From contig KV748204.1 of the NCBI GenBank assembly GCA_001692895.1, positions 496,001-560,000 on the forward strand: a stretch of DNA of 64,000 nt, read 5' to 3'. Made by a program: the position numbers and the translations under genes. This stretch comes from Cenococcum geophilum 1.58. Lineage: Eukaryota; Ascomycota; Dothideomycetes; Gloniales; Gloniaceae. The stretch's first letter is position 1, and each line of letters opens with the position of its first letter. Positions 11,701 to 23,510 of this stretch are shown one piece after another. The notes under the pieces were generated by a model that had not been told where the DNA came from, did not search any database, and worked only from the letters and a program-made list of their open reading frames with translations.

Positions 11701-13803
11701 AAGAACTTTATAAGTAAAGAATTTAAATAATACGCTATAATACTCGGAACAGTTATAAAAGGCGTACCTATTAAAGCCCACAATTTAGTTAGAATAGTAG
11801 AACGTTACTATAGCCCCCTCCGTTATATATACTATATTATTATTATAAAACTACCGGACATTAATAAAGATATAGCTTTGCAAATAGCTTTTAAAGTAAT
11901 TAACAACTCTATAGGCCCTAATAGTCTTATACCTACCTTATTAGTATTTAAAGCTTACCCATATATAGTAGAATCCGACACACCTAATCCTACGGTTATA
12001 AAACGAGTAGTAGCTCTTAAAAAGGCTATAGAAGAAGTTAAGAAGCTTAAAGCTAAGCGCTAAGTAGCAGATGCCTTTAACATACGCAACAGACCTAAGA
12101 TAACCGCGATTTATAACCTACTACTTAACTTACCTATATTAGTATAGAGAGAAGGACCTATAGGCCAACCTAGCTACTAGTCTGGTCCGTACAACCTACT
12201 TAGTATTAAAAATAAGACCTATACTATATAACTTCCCCATAAACCTACTAACTTCCGTAGCATAGTTGTAAAACCATATATAGTAGACCCCGAAATCATA
12301 AAAGATACGCAACTAAAAGATAACAATATTAAACTATCTTTACCTTAAACCGAGCCTAGACCTTAACCCGTTAAATATAGAAGAGGTAAACCACGCAAGT
12401 ACCCTATTAAAGCAAATACTGTAAATATCTCAATTTATCTATAGGATGAGGATAATAATTAACTTATAAATCCTAATTAGTTTATAGCATTACGCCAAAA
12501 GGAGATTAAGGGATTACTTAAGAAAGGAGTTTTTAAACTAGTTAACCCTAAGGATATACTATAAGGTAATAGAGTATTTAACTTTAGATTTATTAACGAG
12601 ATTAAGAACCCTAGCACTAATAAAGCCTTTAAGAAGTCAAGACTAGTTATATAAGCCTATAATAACCTAGAGAAAGACCTTATACTAACCTAATTACTTA
12701 CGATTTAATAAGTCAGCCAACGCCTTATTCTTTATATTACAGCCATAACTTAGAACAATAGTATACATCTCTACTTACGAGATATTTTATAGGCCTATAT
12801 ATAATCAACTATAAAACCAAACCGAGACTTTTATATTAAAGCACCTCTTAAACTTAGTATAGTACTTAGAGTCTTACAAGGCACAATTCTAAAGGTCGTT
12901 AGACCTTTATACAGCATTCCTAAGGTAGGCAATTATTAGTTTAAGACTTACTATAACCACCACATTAAAGAACTAAATATAAGCCAATTTACTTATAACC
13001 CCTACCTACTTTACCTTAATAACCCTATAAGTTTCGGAATAGTTGGTTTATAGACTAATAATACCCTCCTACTAGCTAACTTAGTTTTTACAGCTTTGGA
13101 ACAGGAGAAGATTAAGAAAGCTAAGTTCCTAACTAAAGAATATAAGTAACTTACACTGGAATACCCAATTAAGTTTAACGGAGGCATTATCTAATAATAG
13201 AATTACGTAATTACGCTTATATAAGAGCGCCAATACTAGAACTTAACCCTTATTAATATTAAGGAAGCTACTATAACAACTAGTTCTAGAGGCACTATTT
13301 ATATAGCACTTACACCTAAGGACTAATATATCGCCTAACGAGCAAGAGGAGCTTATATTGCGTCCGTATACTAGCCTAAAGCTTCTTTTAATTTATTCTA
13401 CGCTACCTAGGTAATTAACCCTAATAAGAAAGACGCAAAACTACTTAATAAGAGAATTTAGTAGCAAATTAAGAACTTAATAAGAGGCTTAAGCTTTGTT
13501 AAGCTTAATATAAAGACACTTTAACTACTTATATTTACTAATTCCTTATTTACAAATAATAAAGACCTCTTATTATAGATTGGATATATCCTAGTACTAG
13601 CAAACTTATTAAATAAGGCGAATATTATCCACTGGTCCTTAGTTAAGTGTAAGAGAATTATCAAAAGTATACTAGCCTCCAAATTATATACTATAGCCTA
13701 TAGTTTTAATATTGGCGCTATAATTAAAGCCACAATTAAATTGCAACTCAATATTAGCCTCCCGCTTATTCTTTACACTAATTCTAAGTTAATTTATAAA
13801 TAC

Positions 13804-14181
13804 TGTAAGAGGCCAGTTTGACTAGAACGTATGATTATCTAATTAACAGTGTTACTGGTAAGTAAAAGGTAAGTTAAAGGTAAATAGAAGGTAAGTTAAA
13901 GGTAGAATAAGTTTCACGTATTAAAGGATAAATGCTTCTAACTACTTCTATTTAGAGACTAATTGCTAGTTCTTCTCTAGAGGAGAACCAGCTCCCTATA
14001 TAATCTTTCTAAGACGCTAATAAAGCCCTTTACCCCTTATCTATCTAACCGTGTCTTCTGGGACGTAAATAGAACATAGATAAGACCTCCTTCTGGAATA
14101 TAGATAAGACCTCCTTCTGGAATATAGATAAGACCTTCTTCTGTCTTATCTAATATGTACCTTTTAGGGAATTCCGTTATA
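13804..14181 (-). repeat. Left (3') LTR of the gypsy fossil
   Basis: 378 bp, from TGTAAGAGGC to GTTATA on the plus strand. It contains three tandem copies of a unit of about 23 bp (GATAAGACCTCCTTCTGGAAT) near 14090-14150; the partner LTR has four, accounting for most of the length difference. Confidence 0.88.
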
Positions 14182-16150
14182 ATTACCTCCCCTTTAAGGG
14201 TTTTAGTCCTCTAAGACTTCGCCTCTACTAAGCTTTTATAAAGTTTCGGCTAAAACCACTAGGGAAATTCTTAGTAGAAAGGTACTCTATAATGCGGCTT
14301 ATAGCTAGTTCTTTACTAGTATAGAACCTTACTTTATCCTTAGTTCCTCTACTCTTTTCCCACTATAGTTCCTTATAATGCCTTTATAATAGAACTAAAA
14401 TAATAATAATAAAAATTGGATAGGATTTACCTTTTTTATTATAAGAGTTTGTTATAAGTTAATCTAGAGGTTGTCCTGTATAACGCGTCCATAAGCCACT
14501 ATCCTTATTTACCTAAAATAGATTCTAATAATGATGTCTTTATTTTAATTTTCCTCCAGTTTATAAGCTGTCGCCTCTTACACGTCTTTTTATTAATAAC
14601 ACTATTCGTCTTATCTTTCAGCAGACTATTTCCTCTATATCTTTACTTTTAGCTTCCGTATCTTTAGCTATTCTTTTATAGCTACTTTATTCTCTTCTTA
14701 TAATATATCTATAAGTAATAGGATCTTTACCTTATCTTCTTATAATAATGCTAACTTCTTAGAGTATTTTCTTATAATGGCTTGTGGTCCCTAAACCGGC
14801 GGTAGTATTATTAATCTCCTAGTAACGCCCTAGACAGCGTCTGTTACTCCTACAGCAGTTTCCCTAAAATACTATTATTGCTACGTTTATGCTCTTACGT
14901 AGGACCCTTCCCACGTCTATAAGATGCCTTACTTTAACAAAAATAAATCTAAGTGCTCCTATTATTGCAGTAGGAGAAAGACCTGCGTCCTGGTATTTCC
15001 CATTTTATCCTATTTTAGATTTCGCTAATTATACTAGATCCCTACTATTTATATATATAAGACTTATAGGCTCTAATACGCCATCTAAGATTTCTACTAA
15101 TATCCTAATAGTAATAGGCGGGGATAGAAGGTATCTTCCCTTGCTCGTAAACTCTTTAATTTTATAAGGGTTTCCACTACTATAGAAACGTAACGTTTTT
15201 AGATATATAATGTCTAGGAGCGTATATACAAACAGCTCGTCCTTATTAATAATAATATTTGTACTTTTACGCGGGCTACTTTAGCTAGGTAAGTTTCTCT
15301 AGTAACTTACTTAGGAACTATACTAACTCCTTTAGCTAATATCTCTCTAATCCCTACTTAGACGCCGATTTAAAACCTAGGGATACTAAGGATAGTAATA
15401 AAGGTTAAGATAAACGTTCTCCTCGCTAGTCTCCTACCCGTGCTAGTTCTTCCAGTACCTATTATTCTAAGAAGAATATTAGTGGAAGTGCTAATGCTTT
15501 TAGGAATAGAGGAGCTAATAATACTATTAATAATGACGTTAAGATAGAAGAGGAGGCTCCTGTTACTGCTGCTAGTGTTTAAGTTATTACCTAGCTCTTT
15601 CCTTCTTCTTATAGAATAGCTTTATATAGTGCCTCTTAGGTGCCTCTAGAATGCCCTATTATTGGGAATTAACTTTATACTTTAGGGATGCCTTTATTTT
15701 AAGCTTTAGTAATAATCCATATAAATATAGTGCACTATTATAATCCCTATATATAATAAACGGGTAATATTCCTATAGGTGCCTTATAATTCCTTAAAAT
15801 TTCTAATTCTTTATAGGCTGTCCTTTTGCTCCTCTTTATACTATTAACTNTACTATATATCTCNNGTGCNAGGCNANATACTNTCCTTTTATCCCTAGGG
15901 GATCTTTCTAAATCCCTAAGGCCACTTCTTATAGTACTACTACTTCTTCTCGTACAGCGTCTTCTTTAAATAGTATCCCTAGTAGTTCTCCTATAGATCC
16001 CTATAGGCTTCCTCTTATAGGATTTTAGGATTCTTATTATAATAGCGAAACATTTCCGTTCTTAATACCTATGCTTAATCCTATAGTTTTAATTTATAAG
16101 GTCTTCCCTATTGCTTTACCTATAGTATATCCGGAACCATTTTTAAGTCT
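14182..16150. other. Extra 3' segment of the gypsy fossil with traces of opposite-strand coding
   Basis: This stretch lies downstream of the chromodomain in the element's own direction. It reads poorly on the minus strand, but on the plus strand it shows protein-like composition, including KRSPRQSPTRASSS near 15415-15450 if TAG/TAA are taken as former Gln. An additional antisense gene carried by the element, or captured sequence, are both possible. I cannot name a family. Confidence 0.35.
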
Positions 16151-19100
16151 TTACCTTTAGTTCTTAGGAAGGTTTTAATTGCGGTATTATATCCCAACTA
16201 AAGGTACTCTTTAGGTTCCTAACTATTATACGCCTAAGAGTATCCTTCCTAATAAACTAAAAATTCGCGCTTCTTCTAGCGCCATCTTTGGTCTAAAATA
16301 TCTTCTATATTCTATTCTAGTTCCCCATTAATTTCGCTAAATAGGGGCGGTTCTATACTATCTCTTCTCTAATATAGCTCTAGTAAGGAAATATAAAATA
16401 TAGGATATATTAAATAAGATTTCGGTAATTTTAATTTATAGGCTTAGTTTCCTTTAGTTTTCTTAATTATCTTAAAGGGTCCGAGCTACCGGTAATCTAG
16501 CTTCTTCTTAATGCGTTTTATTTAGATATTTTTTATAAATAGTAAGACTTCGTCTTCTATCTTAAATTCTTTTAGTATATATTTTTTATTATAGTACCTT
16601 TTTTATATAGCCTAGGCGTCTAGTAAGTGCTTTTTAAGTTCCTCTCTACGAATTCTTATTTGCTTAATTCTTTCGGACGCCACTAGTGCCTCTCTTTTGG
16701 GAATAATATCCTTAACGTTCTAGGGGTTATTTGCTTTTACCCTAAACAATACTTTATAAGGGGTCATTTTTATACTACTATAGATACTTGTATTATATAT
16801 ATGCTGCGCTAAAGCTAACTATAATATCTAATTATCCTATTAATAATTGATATAGTAGCGGAGGTAGTGTTCCAATAATACATTTAGATGCTCTGTTTGC
16901 CCGTCTGTTTATAGGTAAAAGGTAGTGCTTATTCTTTACTATATTTTTAATAAGAGATAGAATAAAGACTAAAATGCACTATTAAATATGGTGCCTCTAT
17001 TAGATATAATTCCCCTTAACATGCTAAATAAAAGCTACTATTTTAAAAACAGGTCTACTAGTTCTACTACTGTGATCGTTATTATAACAGCAAAGTATCC
17101 TAAAAACTTTGTATACCTGTTAATAATTACTAGGATAGCGTTAGCAACCTCTTTAGTTCTTATCTTAGTAGGGGGTAAGCCTATAATAAAATCTATTATT
17201 AATTCTAATATAGGTCCCTATAAAATAGGAAGCACTAATAACTNNCTATATAGGCGATNCCTAGATATCTATATCCTTTNGCACGTATTATACCTTAATA
17301 TATAGTCCTTAACCTCTTTAAATATTCCGTCCTAAAAGTATTTCCTTTAAACGGCCTTAAGGGTTCTGTTAGCACTATAGTAACCCCTAAAAGGGTTGTT
17401 GTAAAAGACCTTTAAAATTTCGTCTTAAATTGCTTAGTCCTTTAGGATATATATAGCACCCTTAAAGCGCAATAGACCCTTTTAGTCTTGCTACTATAGC
17501 TTCTTAGTAACTCCGGCTAAGTTGGTCTCCACTATATCTTTCTACCTCTCCCTAGAGGCGAAGGCGTCCCTTTATTAAGCTTAAAGAAGAAGATCTAGAA
17601 AGGTTTTATATAGATCGCTTACTTCTATTTTACCTACCGCTATTATAGACTTAAGGCGTAGCACGAGACGTTTTAAACCATTAGTGCTAGTAGATTCTTC
17701 TACCGTTATATAGTGTACCACGCTACGGATAGGCATCTTGCCTATTCTCCTTAGATCTAAAAACTTGCAGCTAATACGCCGTTAAGTTAAAGGTGCCGCG
17801 ACACCTCCAGCACATCCTATAGAATTCTCGCTAATTCTAGGGTACGCTAACTTTATAATATCTACTTAGTCTATAACCTAGTCTATAACTATATCCTACG
17901 GCTCTATAATTATATTACTTCGCAGCTATATTACTGGAACCTCTGCCCTACTACAAAATTCTATAGTTTTAGGGAAAGAGTCTTCTTTCTTCCTAAGCAA
18001 ATTTTATAATGTGGGGATTATTTCCCCTATACTGTCCTGGATCCTTCCTGTCTTATAATCTAGACGTCTTAATAACCTATTAGTAGGATTTATCTTTCCT
18101 AGGCGGTATATAATCTTAAAATTATACTATAATAGTGCCTTTACCTACTTAGCTTGTTGACTGCTTAACACCTTTATAATTATAAAGTATTCTAGGTTAT
18201 TATAGTCTGTAAGGACTTTAATAGGATAATTGCTTCCTATACAATAATATCGCCAGTGCTTTATTACTGCGATTATCGTAAGCAGCTCCTAGTTGTACGT
18301 TATATAACACTACTCTATAGGGGTTATTTTCCTTAACTAAAACGTTATAGGATGCTATTTTCCGTCTTTTAATTAAAATATAATTGCCCCTAGGGTAAAG
18401 CCAGATATATCCGTTTTAAGGTATATATATAGCTCCTAGTAGAAGTATATTAGGATAGGCGCCGACGTAAATAAATTCTTTAACTAGTTTATAGCCTGCT
18501 TAGTAGCTTCTTTAAATATAAAGGGTTCTAACTTCCTACTATTCTTAGATCCTTTTAGTAGATTGGTAATTAGGAGTATTACTTATAAGTAATAAACAAT
18601 AAACGTTTGGTAGAAGTTCGCTGTGCCTAAGAAAACCTATACTTCTCTAAATATTATAGGGTAGGGCTATTCCCTAATAGTATCCACCCGACTTTTCTCT
18701 ATTAATACTCTGTTAACGCTAATAATAAAGCCCAAAAAATTAATACTAGTAGTATAGAACGTGCACTTTTTTAGGTTTATATAGAGCTTATATTCCTATA
18801 GTCTTTCTAGTACCATTTATATATAGTGCGTATGTGCTTTATAGTTATTAGAGTAGACTATAATGTTATTAAGGTAGACCATATATATTGTGTCTAATAG
18901 GCCTAATAATACCTTATTAATATAGGCCTAAAATATCGCTGGTGCATTAGTAAGCCCGAATGGTATTACTAGGTACTTAAAGTGGCCGTACTATATTTAG
19001 AACGCCGTTTTCCACTTATTACTAGCTTTAATCCGGATTTAATAGTATATATCTTTTAGATCTAATTTTATAAATATCTTTGCGCCTAATAGCCTATTAA

Positions 19101-21215
19101 TAAGCTCCCCTATTAAAAGTAATAGGTAGCGATTCTTTATAGTAATCTTATTTAGCGCCTAATAGTTAATATAGAGGTAAAGGGTCCCGTTCTTCTTAGG
19201 TATAAATATAATTAGTACTCCTACTGGGCTTATAGAGGGCCAAATCCATCCTCTTTAAAGATTATCCACTATATATTAATGCAGTACCGCCAGCTTATTT
19301 TCTAATAGGTTATACAGTAGTCTAAAAGGAGGTTATTTATCCCCTATATCTATCTTATACTTAACTAATATAGGGTTAGGTAAGGTTTATGCAGCCTCTT
19401 TACTAAAAACATCCTCTAAGTCCGTATATTCCTGTAGAATCTCTAGTTCCTTAACTACGTATAGCCGGATATCCAAAAATAAATATCTTATGTCCCCGTT
19501 CTTAGTGTTAAGAGTGGTATATATAGTATATACCTACCTTTCTTCTTATATATAGTTTAAGAAAGTCTCCTAATCTTTAACTATAATACGCGGTTAAGAC
19601 TTCTAATATTAATACAAGGCTAAAGGCCAATTAATATCTGGATTAACTTAACGAAGCTATAGGTATCCCAAAACAAGGTTATACCCCTTAATTTCTGCGG
19701 CATAAAAGCGTATCTTCTGCGTGTTCTATAGACTATCGCGGTCCTAGCTAGCCACGGGAAAAGCCTATTCCCTATAGCATAGAATCCGGTGGCCTTTAAT
19801 ACTTTAAATAGTGCGCACTTATAAGCCGCTAAGATCTAAATCTAATTCTTTTACTAGTAATTAAGAAATAAACCCTATACTTACGCCACTATCTATAAGG
19901 TAGTCTTGCGTTACCTATTTATTATTAACTTAAATAGAGATAGGAATAACTATACGGCAGTTTACTCCCTTCTTCTCTTACTAGCCTAGTGTAAGGGAGT
20001 AAAGATCTACTAGGCTATCTCTTTTCCTAATTAGGCCAACTCTTACTTTTTTTATTGGTAGAAGCGGCTTATATAGCCCTTCTTGCCGTAGTTATAACAG
20101 GTGCGTATCTTCTAGTTCCCCTCCTATAGATTAAGTCTCTGCCTATTATTATTTTAGGGTTAACTAGCGTTGCTCTAGGGCTATAAGGCCTACTTACGTT
20201 ATCCTTCCGCAGAGCGGTTAGGTTGGAATCTGCCCCTATTATTAAAGCTAGGTCTAGTCCTACGCTCTTTATTATTAGCGTCTCGTTCCTTTCGCTTGCC
20301 TAAATAGTCTCTTTTAGCACTCTTAATCTAAGTAGCTTTAGAGATAAGCTTTTCTTAAAAGGTAGGAATTTCGCCCTTCTCTTATATNGCCTGTTAAATC
20401 TTAGGCTATAGCTTAGTGAGTAGCTAGTAAAGTTATATAGCGTTATCCTATAGATCTAAGTAGGGTATATTATCTTCTAGTTCTTCTAAGTAGTTTATAA
20501 ACTAGACTATAGTCTAACTATCCCGCTGTTTGGCGTCGTAGTATTACTGGTTATAGTTTATCCCTTAATTAGTAGGGTCTTAGACCTAATTAACTAACTA
20601 GGTCCTAAGTTCGCTAAATTTAAGGGGTGTAGTAAGTTTCTTCTTATAGCGTGTCTATAAACTCTTAACGGTGCTATATAGGAAGGTAGAAGCAATTAGT
20701 GTCTAATTATACTTATTAGAGTAACGTTTCGGATCCAGCTAAAACTTAGTTTTGCATTATTGGATAAAGCAATTATAGTCCCAAAGACTATTACTATAGT
20801 ACTTATTAGGTTCCTTTATACGGAATTTAGGTTTTTCTAACGTTATAGTATAGTATAGTGTTACCCCTTTAAGTCCGCTTTATATCTAGGGTGTCTATAC
20901 TTTCCCTAATTATCCTTACAATTATTCTTAGTAGTCTTAATATGCTTATCTCAATCGTATCTCCAACTCCTTTATTTTTTATAGGGTTTCGTATAGCGAC
21001 CACTTTAATAACTCCCTAGCGGTAATCGTTCCTAAGGGTCTTATAAGGTTAAACAGACCAGCCGTGGCTTCTTTATAAGAAGAGGGAATGCACTCCTCTA
21101 GGGAGACTCTTTAAGCCTCTTACGGTAAGGGCGTTGCTTTATAGGGTATAGGAGTATAGTTCGTTATTATTAATTAATAGCTGTACGTTCCTAACGGATT
21201 GTAAGCAATTAGAAT

Positions 21216-21617
21216 TATAAGAGGCTAGCCTAATTAGAACGTATAATTATTTAATTAACAGTGTTACCGGTAAGTAGAAGGTAAGTTAAAGGTAAATAGA
21301 AGGTAAATTAAAGGCAGAATAAGTTTTATATATTAAAGGACAAATACTTCTAACCACTTCTATTTAGAGACTAATCGCTAGTTCTTCTCTAAAGGAGAAC
21401 TAGCTCCCTATATAATCTTTCTAAAACACTAGTAAAGCCCTTTACCCCTTATTTATCTAACTATATCTTTTAGGACGTAGATAGAATATAGATAAGACCT
21501 CCTTCTAGAATATAGATGAGACCTCCTTCTAGAATATAGATGAGACCTCCTTCTAGAATATAGATAAGACCTCCTTCTATCTTATCTAATATGTACCTTT
21601 TAGGGAATTCTGTTATA
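21216..21617 (-). repeat. Right (5') LTR of the gypsy fossil
   Basis: 402 bp, matching 13804-14181. It carries four copies of the unit of about 23 bp between roughly 21485 and 21580. Confidence 0.88.
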
Positions 21618-22092
21618 AATACCTTATTAAACTAGGAACTATATAAGAGAAGAGACTCATAATTAATATTATATGCCTACGCTAGTTATATAAAAGACGC
21701 GAAATAGCGAAAGTTAAATAGATTAACAGAGACAGCAACCCTATAGACGCTATAACTAAAAGTAAACCATTATTAGCCCTTAAACGACTTATTAACACAA
21801 ACCAAATCGAGTTAAAGATAGTGGAATAGGTAGAACGCACTATATTAGTAACCTAGTTAATTAACGTGTAAATATGGCAAAGAGGGTATATATAATCTCT
21901 ATATTACATAACCGCAATCTACAGCAATCTACGGCAACCTATAGTAATCTGCCTGTACCTATAATACTACCTAATATAATTACGGCCTATACTATAATAG
22001 CAAGGAAGGAAGGAAGGAGAAGTGCGTATATAGATTTTTAAATTACACAGTTATAGGATACCGGATCTTCACGTTTTCTAAAGTATTCCTAG

Positions 22093-22340
22093 TATAGCTA
22101 GAAGCGTTAAACACATTATAAGGGCGGCTAAGGCGCTAGTGGTAAGCGAGCCAATAGCGATTTTCTATACCAGGTATAGAAAATTGTAATTGGTTAATAG
22201 AGGTCAAAGGAGAACACACGACGAGCCTTACCTCTCGCGACGCGTAGATCTTAGAGAAAAACAATTATCTATCTATAACACCGCATAGTATATATCATTG
22301 TAATATATATATTCTATACGTTATAAAAGTCATACCAACA
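22093..22340 (+). repeat. Right LTR of the copia fossil, with a palindromic insert
   Basis: 248 bp. It is about 29 bp longer than the left LTR because of a segment containing a near-perfect palindrome (22160-22184: ATTTTCTATACC, one base, and its complement). The rest aligns with 8509-8727. Confidence 0.9.
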
Positions 22341-22679
22341 ATTATATAAAGCACCTCCTAGTCCTTTAAACTAAGATAGTCTTTTTTAAGTATATTAAGG
22401 TTACGCTTAGTATATATATTAAGGGCAGACTCTTTTTAAATTATTATACTAAGTATAAAATACTAGCTATTCTATCTTATATAATTATTAAGCGGAATTC
22501 TTTTCCCTATAAGACTTTTAAACTCCCTTATATAACTAGCTAAGCTATAGGTATATATAGTAATATTATAAAGCTTTGTAAGTACGCTAAGTGTTTAAAA
22601 TATATTACTTTTCTCTTTCTTCTCTTTTAGATCTAACTCTTTCCCTTTTACCTTATCTTCTTTATATAACTTAATATTA

Positions 22680-23190
22680 TTAAAACTAATTAAGTTTTTA
22701 AAGAGGAAAGCCTATATAGTAAGGTTAAGAATATAACCTTAATAGCAGATCCGTTAGTAGACAGAATTCTATTTAATCCGTTCTTTCTAAAAAAGCTAGT
22801 TACTTATTATATAATAGAGCTTATTATTTATAGTATAGTTATTAAATATAACGGCACCCAGCTTTTACATAATCCTATAGTCCTTAAGCACTAAAAGGAG
22901 AGTATTTTATTACTTATCTCTATTATAAGAGGCTACTATACAAAGGCTAAAAAGAGCACTTATAAGCTTTTTCTAGCTATTAATAAAATGGCCGCAAATC
23001 GCAAGGAAAAGGTAATTATTTAAAAAGGTCTAGATATTAATAGAGAGATAAATACTTATTAGTGCGGACTGTAGCCTCTTTTATATAATATCCTTTTATA
23101 ATAGCTATAAGTTAGAGATCTTTTTACTAACTGCTAAGTGGGCTATAGTTATATAGCTATTTACTCTATTAAAAAAGAAAATGGAGATCT
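22680..23190 (+). pseudogene. Degraded unrecognised gene just upstream of the DUF3435 recombinase
   Basis: Reading TAG/TAA as former Gln or Trp, the plus strand gives a continuous protein-like stretch, including ADPLVDRILFNPFFLKKLV, IKYNGTQLLHNPIVLKHQ and LAINKMAANRKEKV. It ends about 320 bp before the recombinase start. The copia element inserted upstream, so the 5' part may lie in 7650-8508. The residue pattern is that of a soluble helical protein. I know no family that matches. Confidence 0.4.
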
Positions 23191-23510
23191 GACTGCCGGT
23201 TTTGGAGGGTTCTGTCGCCGTTTTTAGAGGTTACATCGCTAAAACTCCCCGCCGCCCTAAGCCTCTTGCTTGCCGGTCTAACGTTAAGCCTCTCGCTTAC
23301 CACCCTATGCCCCTCGCTTTTTAACAGGCAGACTATAATCCTTCCATACGCCTGGCGCCGAAGCTATATATACTCCATAGCTCCTACCTCTAATCCGTTT
23401 AATCTAGGCCCCATTTCTCTTATTCTCTACCCTTCTATCTCCTTAACCCTATATTGCTCTTTATATCCTTCCCACCGTTATTACCCTAAGTTCTCTTCTA
23501 GCTCCCTAGA
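23190..23510 (+). promoter_or_regulatory. GC-richer, poorly RIPed upstream region of the recombinase gene
   Basis: Between two RIP-scarred coding regions this stretch keeps CA, TG and CG steps and is pyrimidine-rich near its 3' end, as fungal promoters often are. A short repeat AAGCCTCTYGCTT occurs twice (about 23258 and 23285). Its position directly before ATG 23511 fits the promoter and 5' leader. Confidence 0.4.

Larger units (their letters stand above)
13804..21617 (-). mobile_element. Ty3/gypsy chromovirus fossil nested in the copia element
   Basis: 7,814 bp, with LTRs at both ends and a perfect duplication AATAC (13799-13803 and 21618-21622) interrupting the copia RNase H region. The coding direction is opposite to the host element. 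Parts on the minus strand, right to left: gag with a zinc-knuckle-like segment near 20060-20105, protease about 19600-19950, reverse transcriptase about 18780-19420, RNase H about 18000-18600, integrase about 16450-17650 and a chromodomain about 16190-16340, placing it among chromoviruses. It is heavily broken by RIP-type interruptions in every domain. The two LTRs differ at roughly one base in nine over the part I aligned, all transitions. A segment of about 1.9 kb between chromodomain and left LTR is unusually long for the family. Single N positions lie at 15850-15882, 17244-17280 and 20387. Confidence 0.9.
8509..22340 (+). mobile_element. Ty1/copia LTR retrotransposon fossil (interrupted by a nested gypsy element)
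   Basis: Flanked by two LTRs and a perfect 5-bp duplication ATTAT (8504-8508 and 22341-22345). Without the nested element and its duplication it is about 6.0 kb, a normal copia size. Parts follow the copia order on the plus strand: gag-like region from about 9080 with a zinc-knuckle-like segment near 10400, protease region near 10900-11100, integrase about 11330-12060, reverse transcriptase about 12480-13200, and RNase H from about 13300, cut at 13803 and continuing at 21623-21850. It is thoroughly broken, with dozens of interruptions spread over all domains in a RIP pattern. It is old enough for RIP to have run its course, but its ends remain clear. It is older than the gypsy element inside it. 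Confidence 0.9.

Noticed and set aside
14889-17305. Stop-free plus-strand frames inside the gypsy element as independent genes
   Set aside because: The 16988-17305 frame is antisense to integrase; the 14889-15167 frame is in the wrong register for the possible antisense gene. Neither is supported alone.
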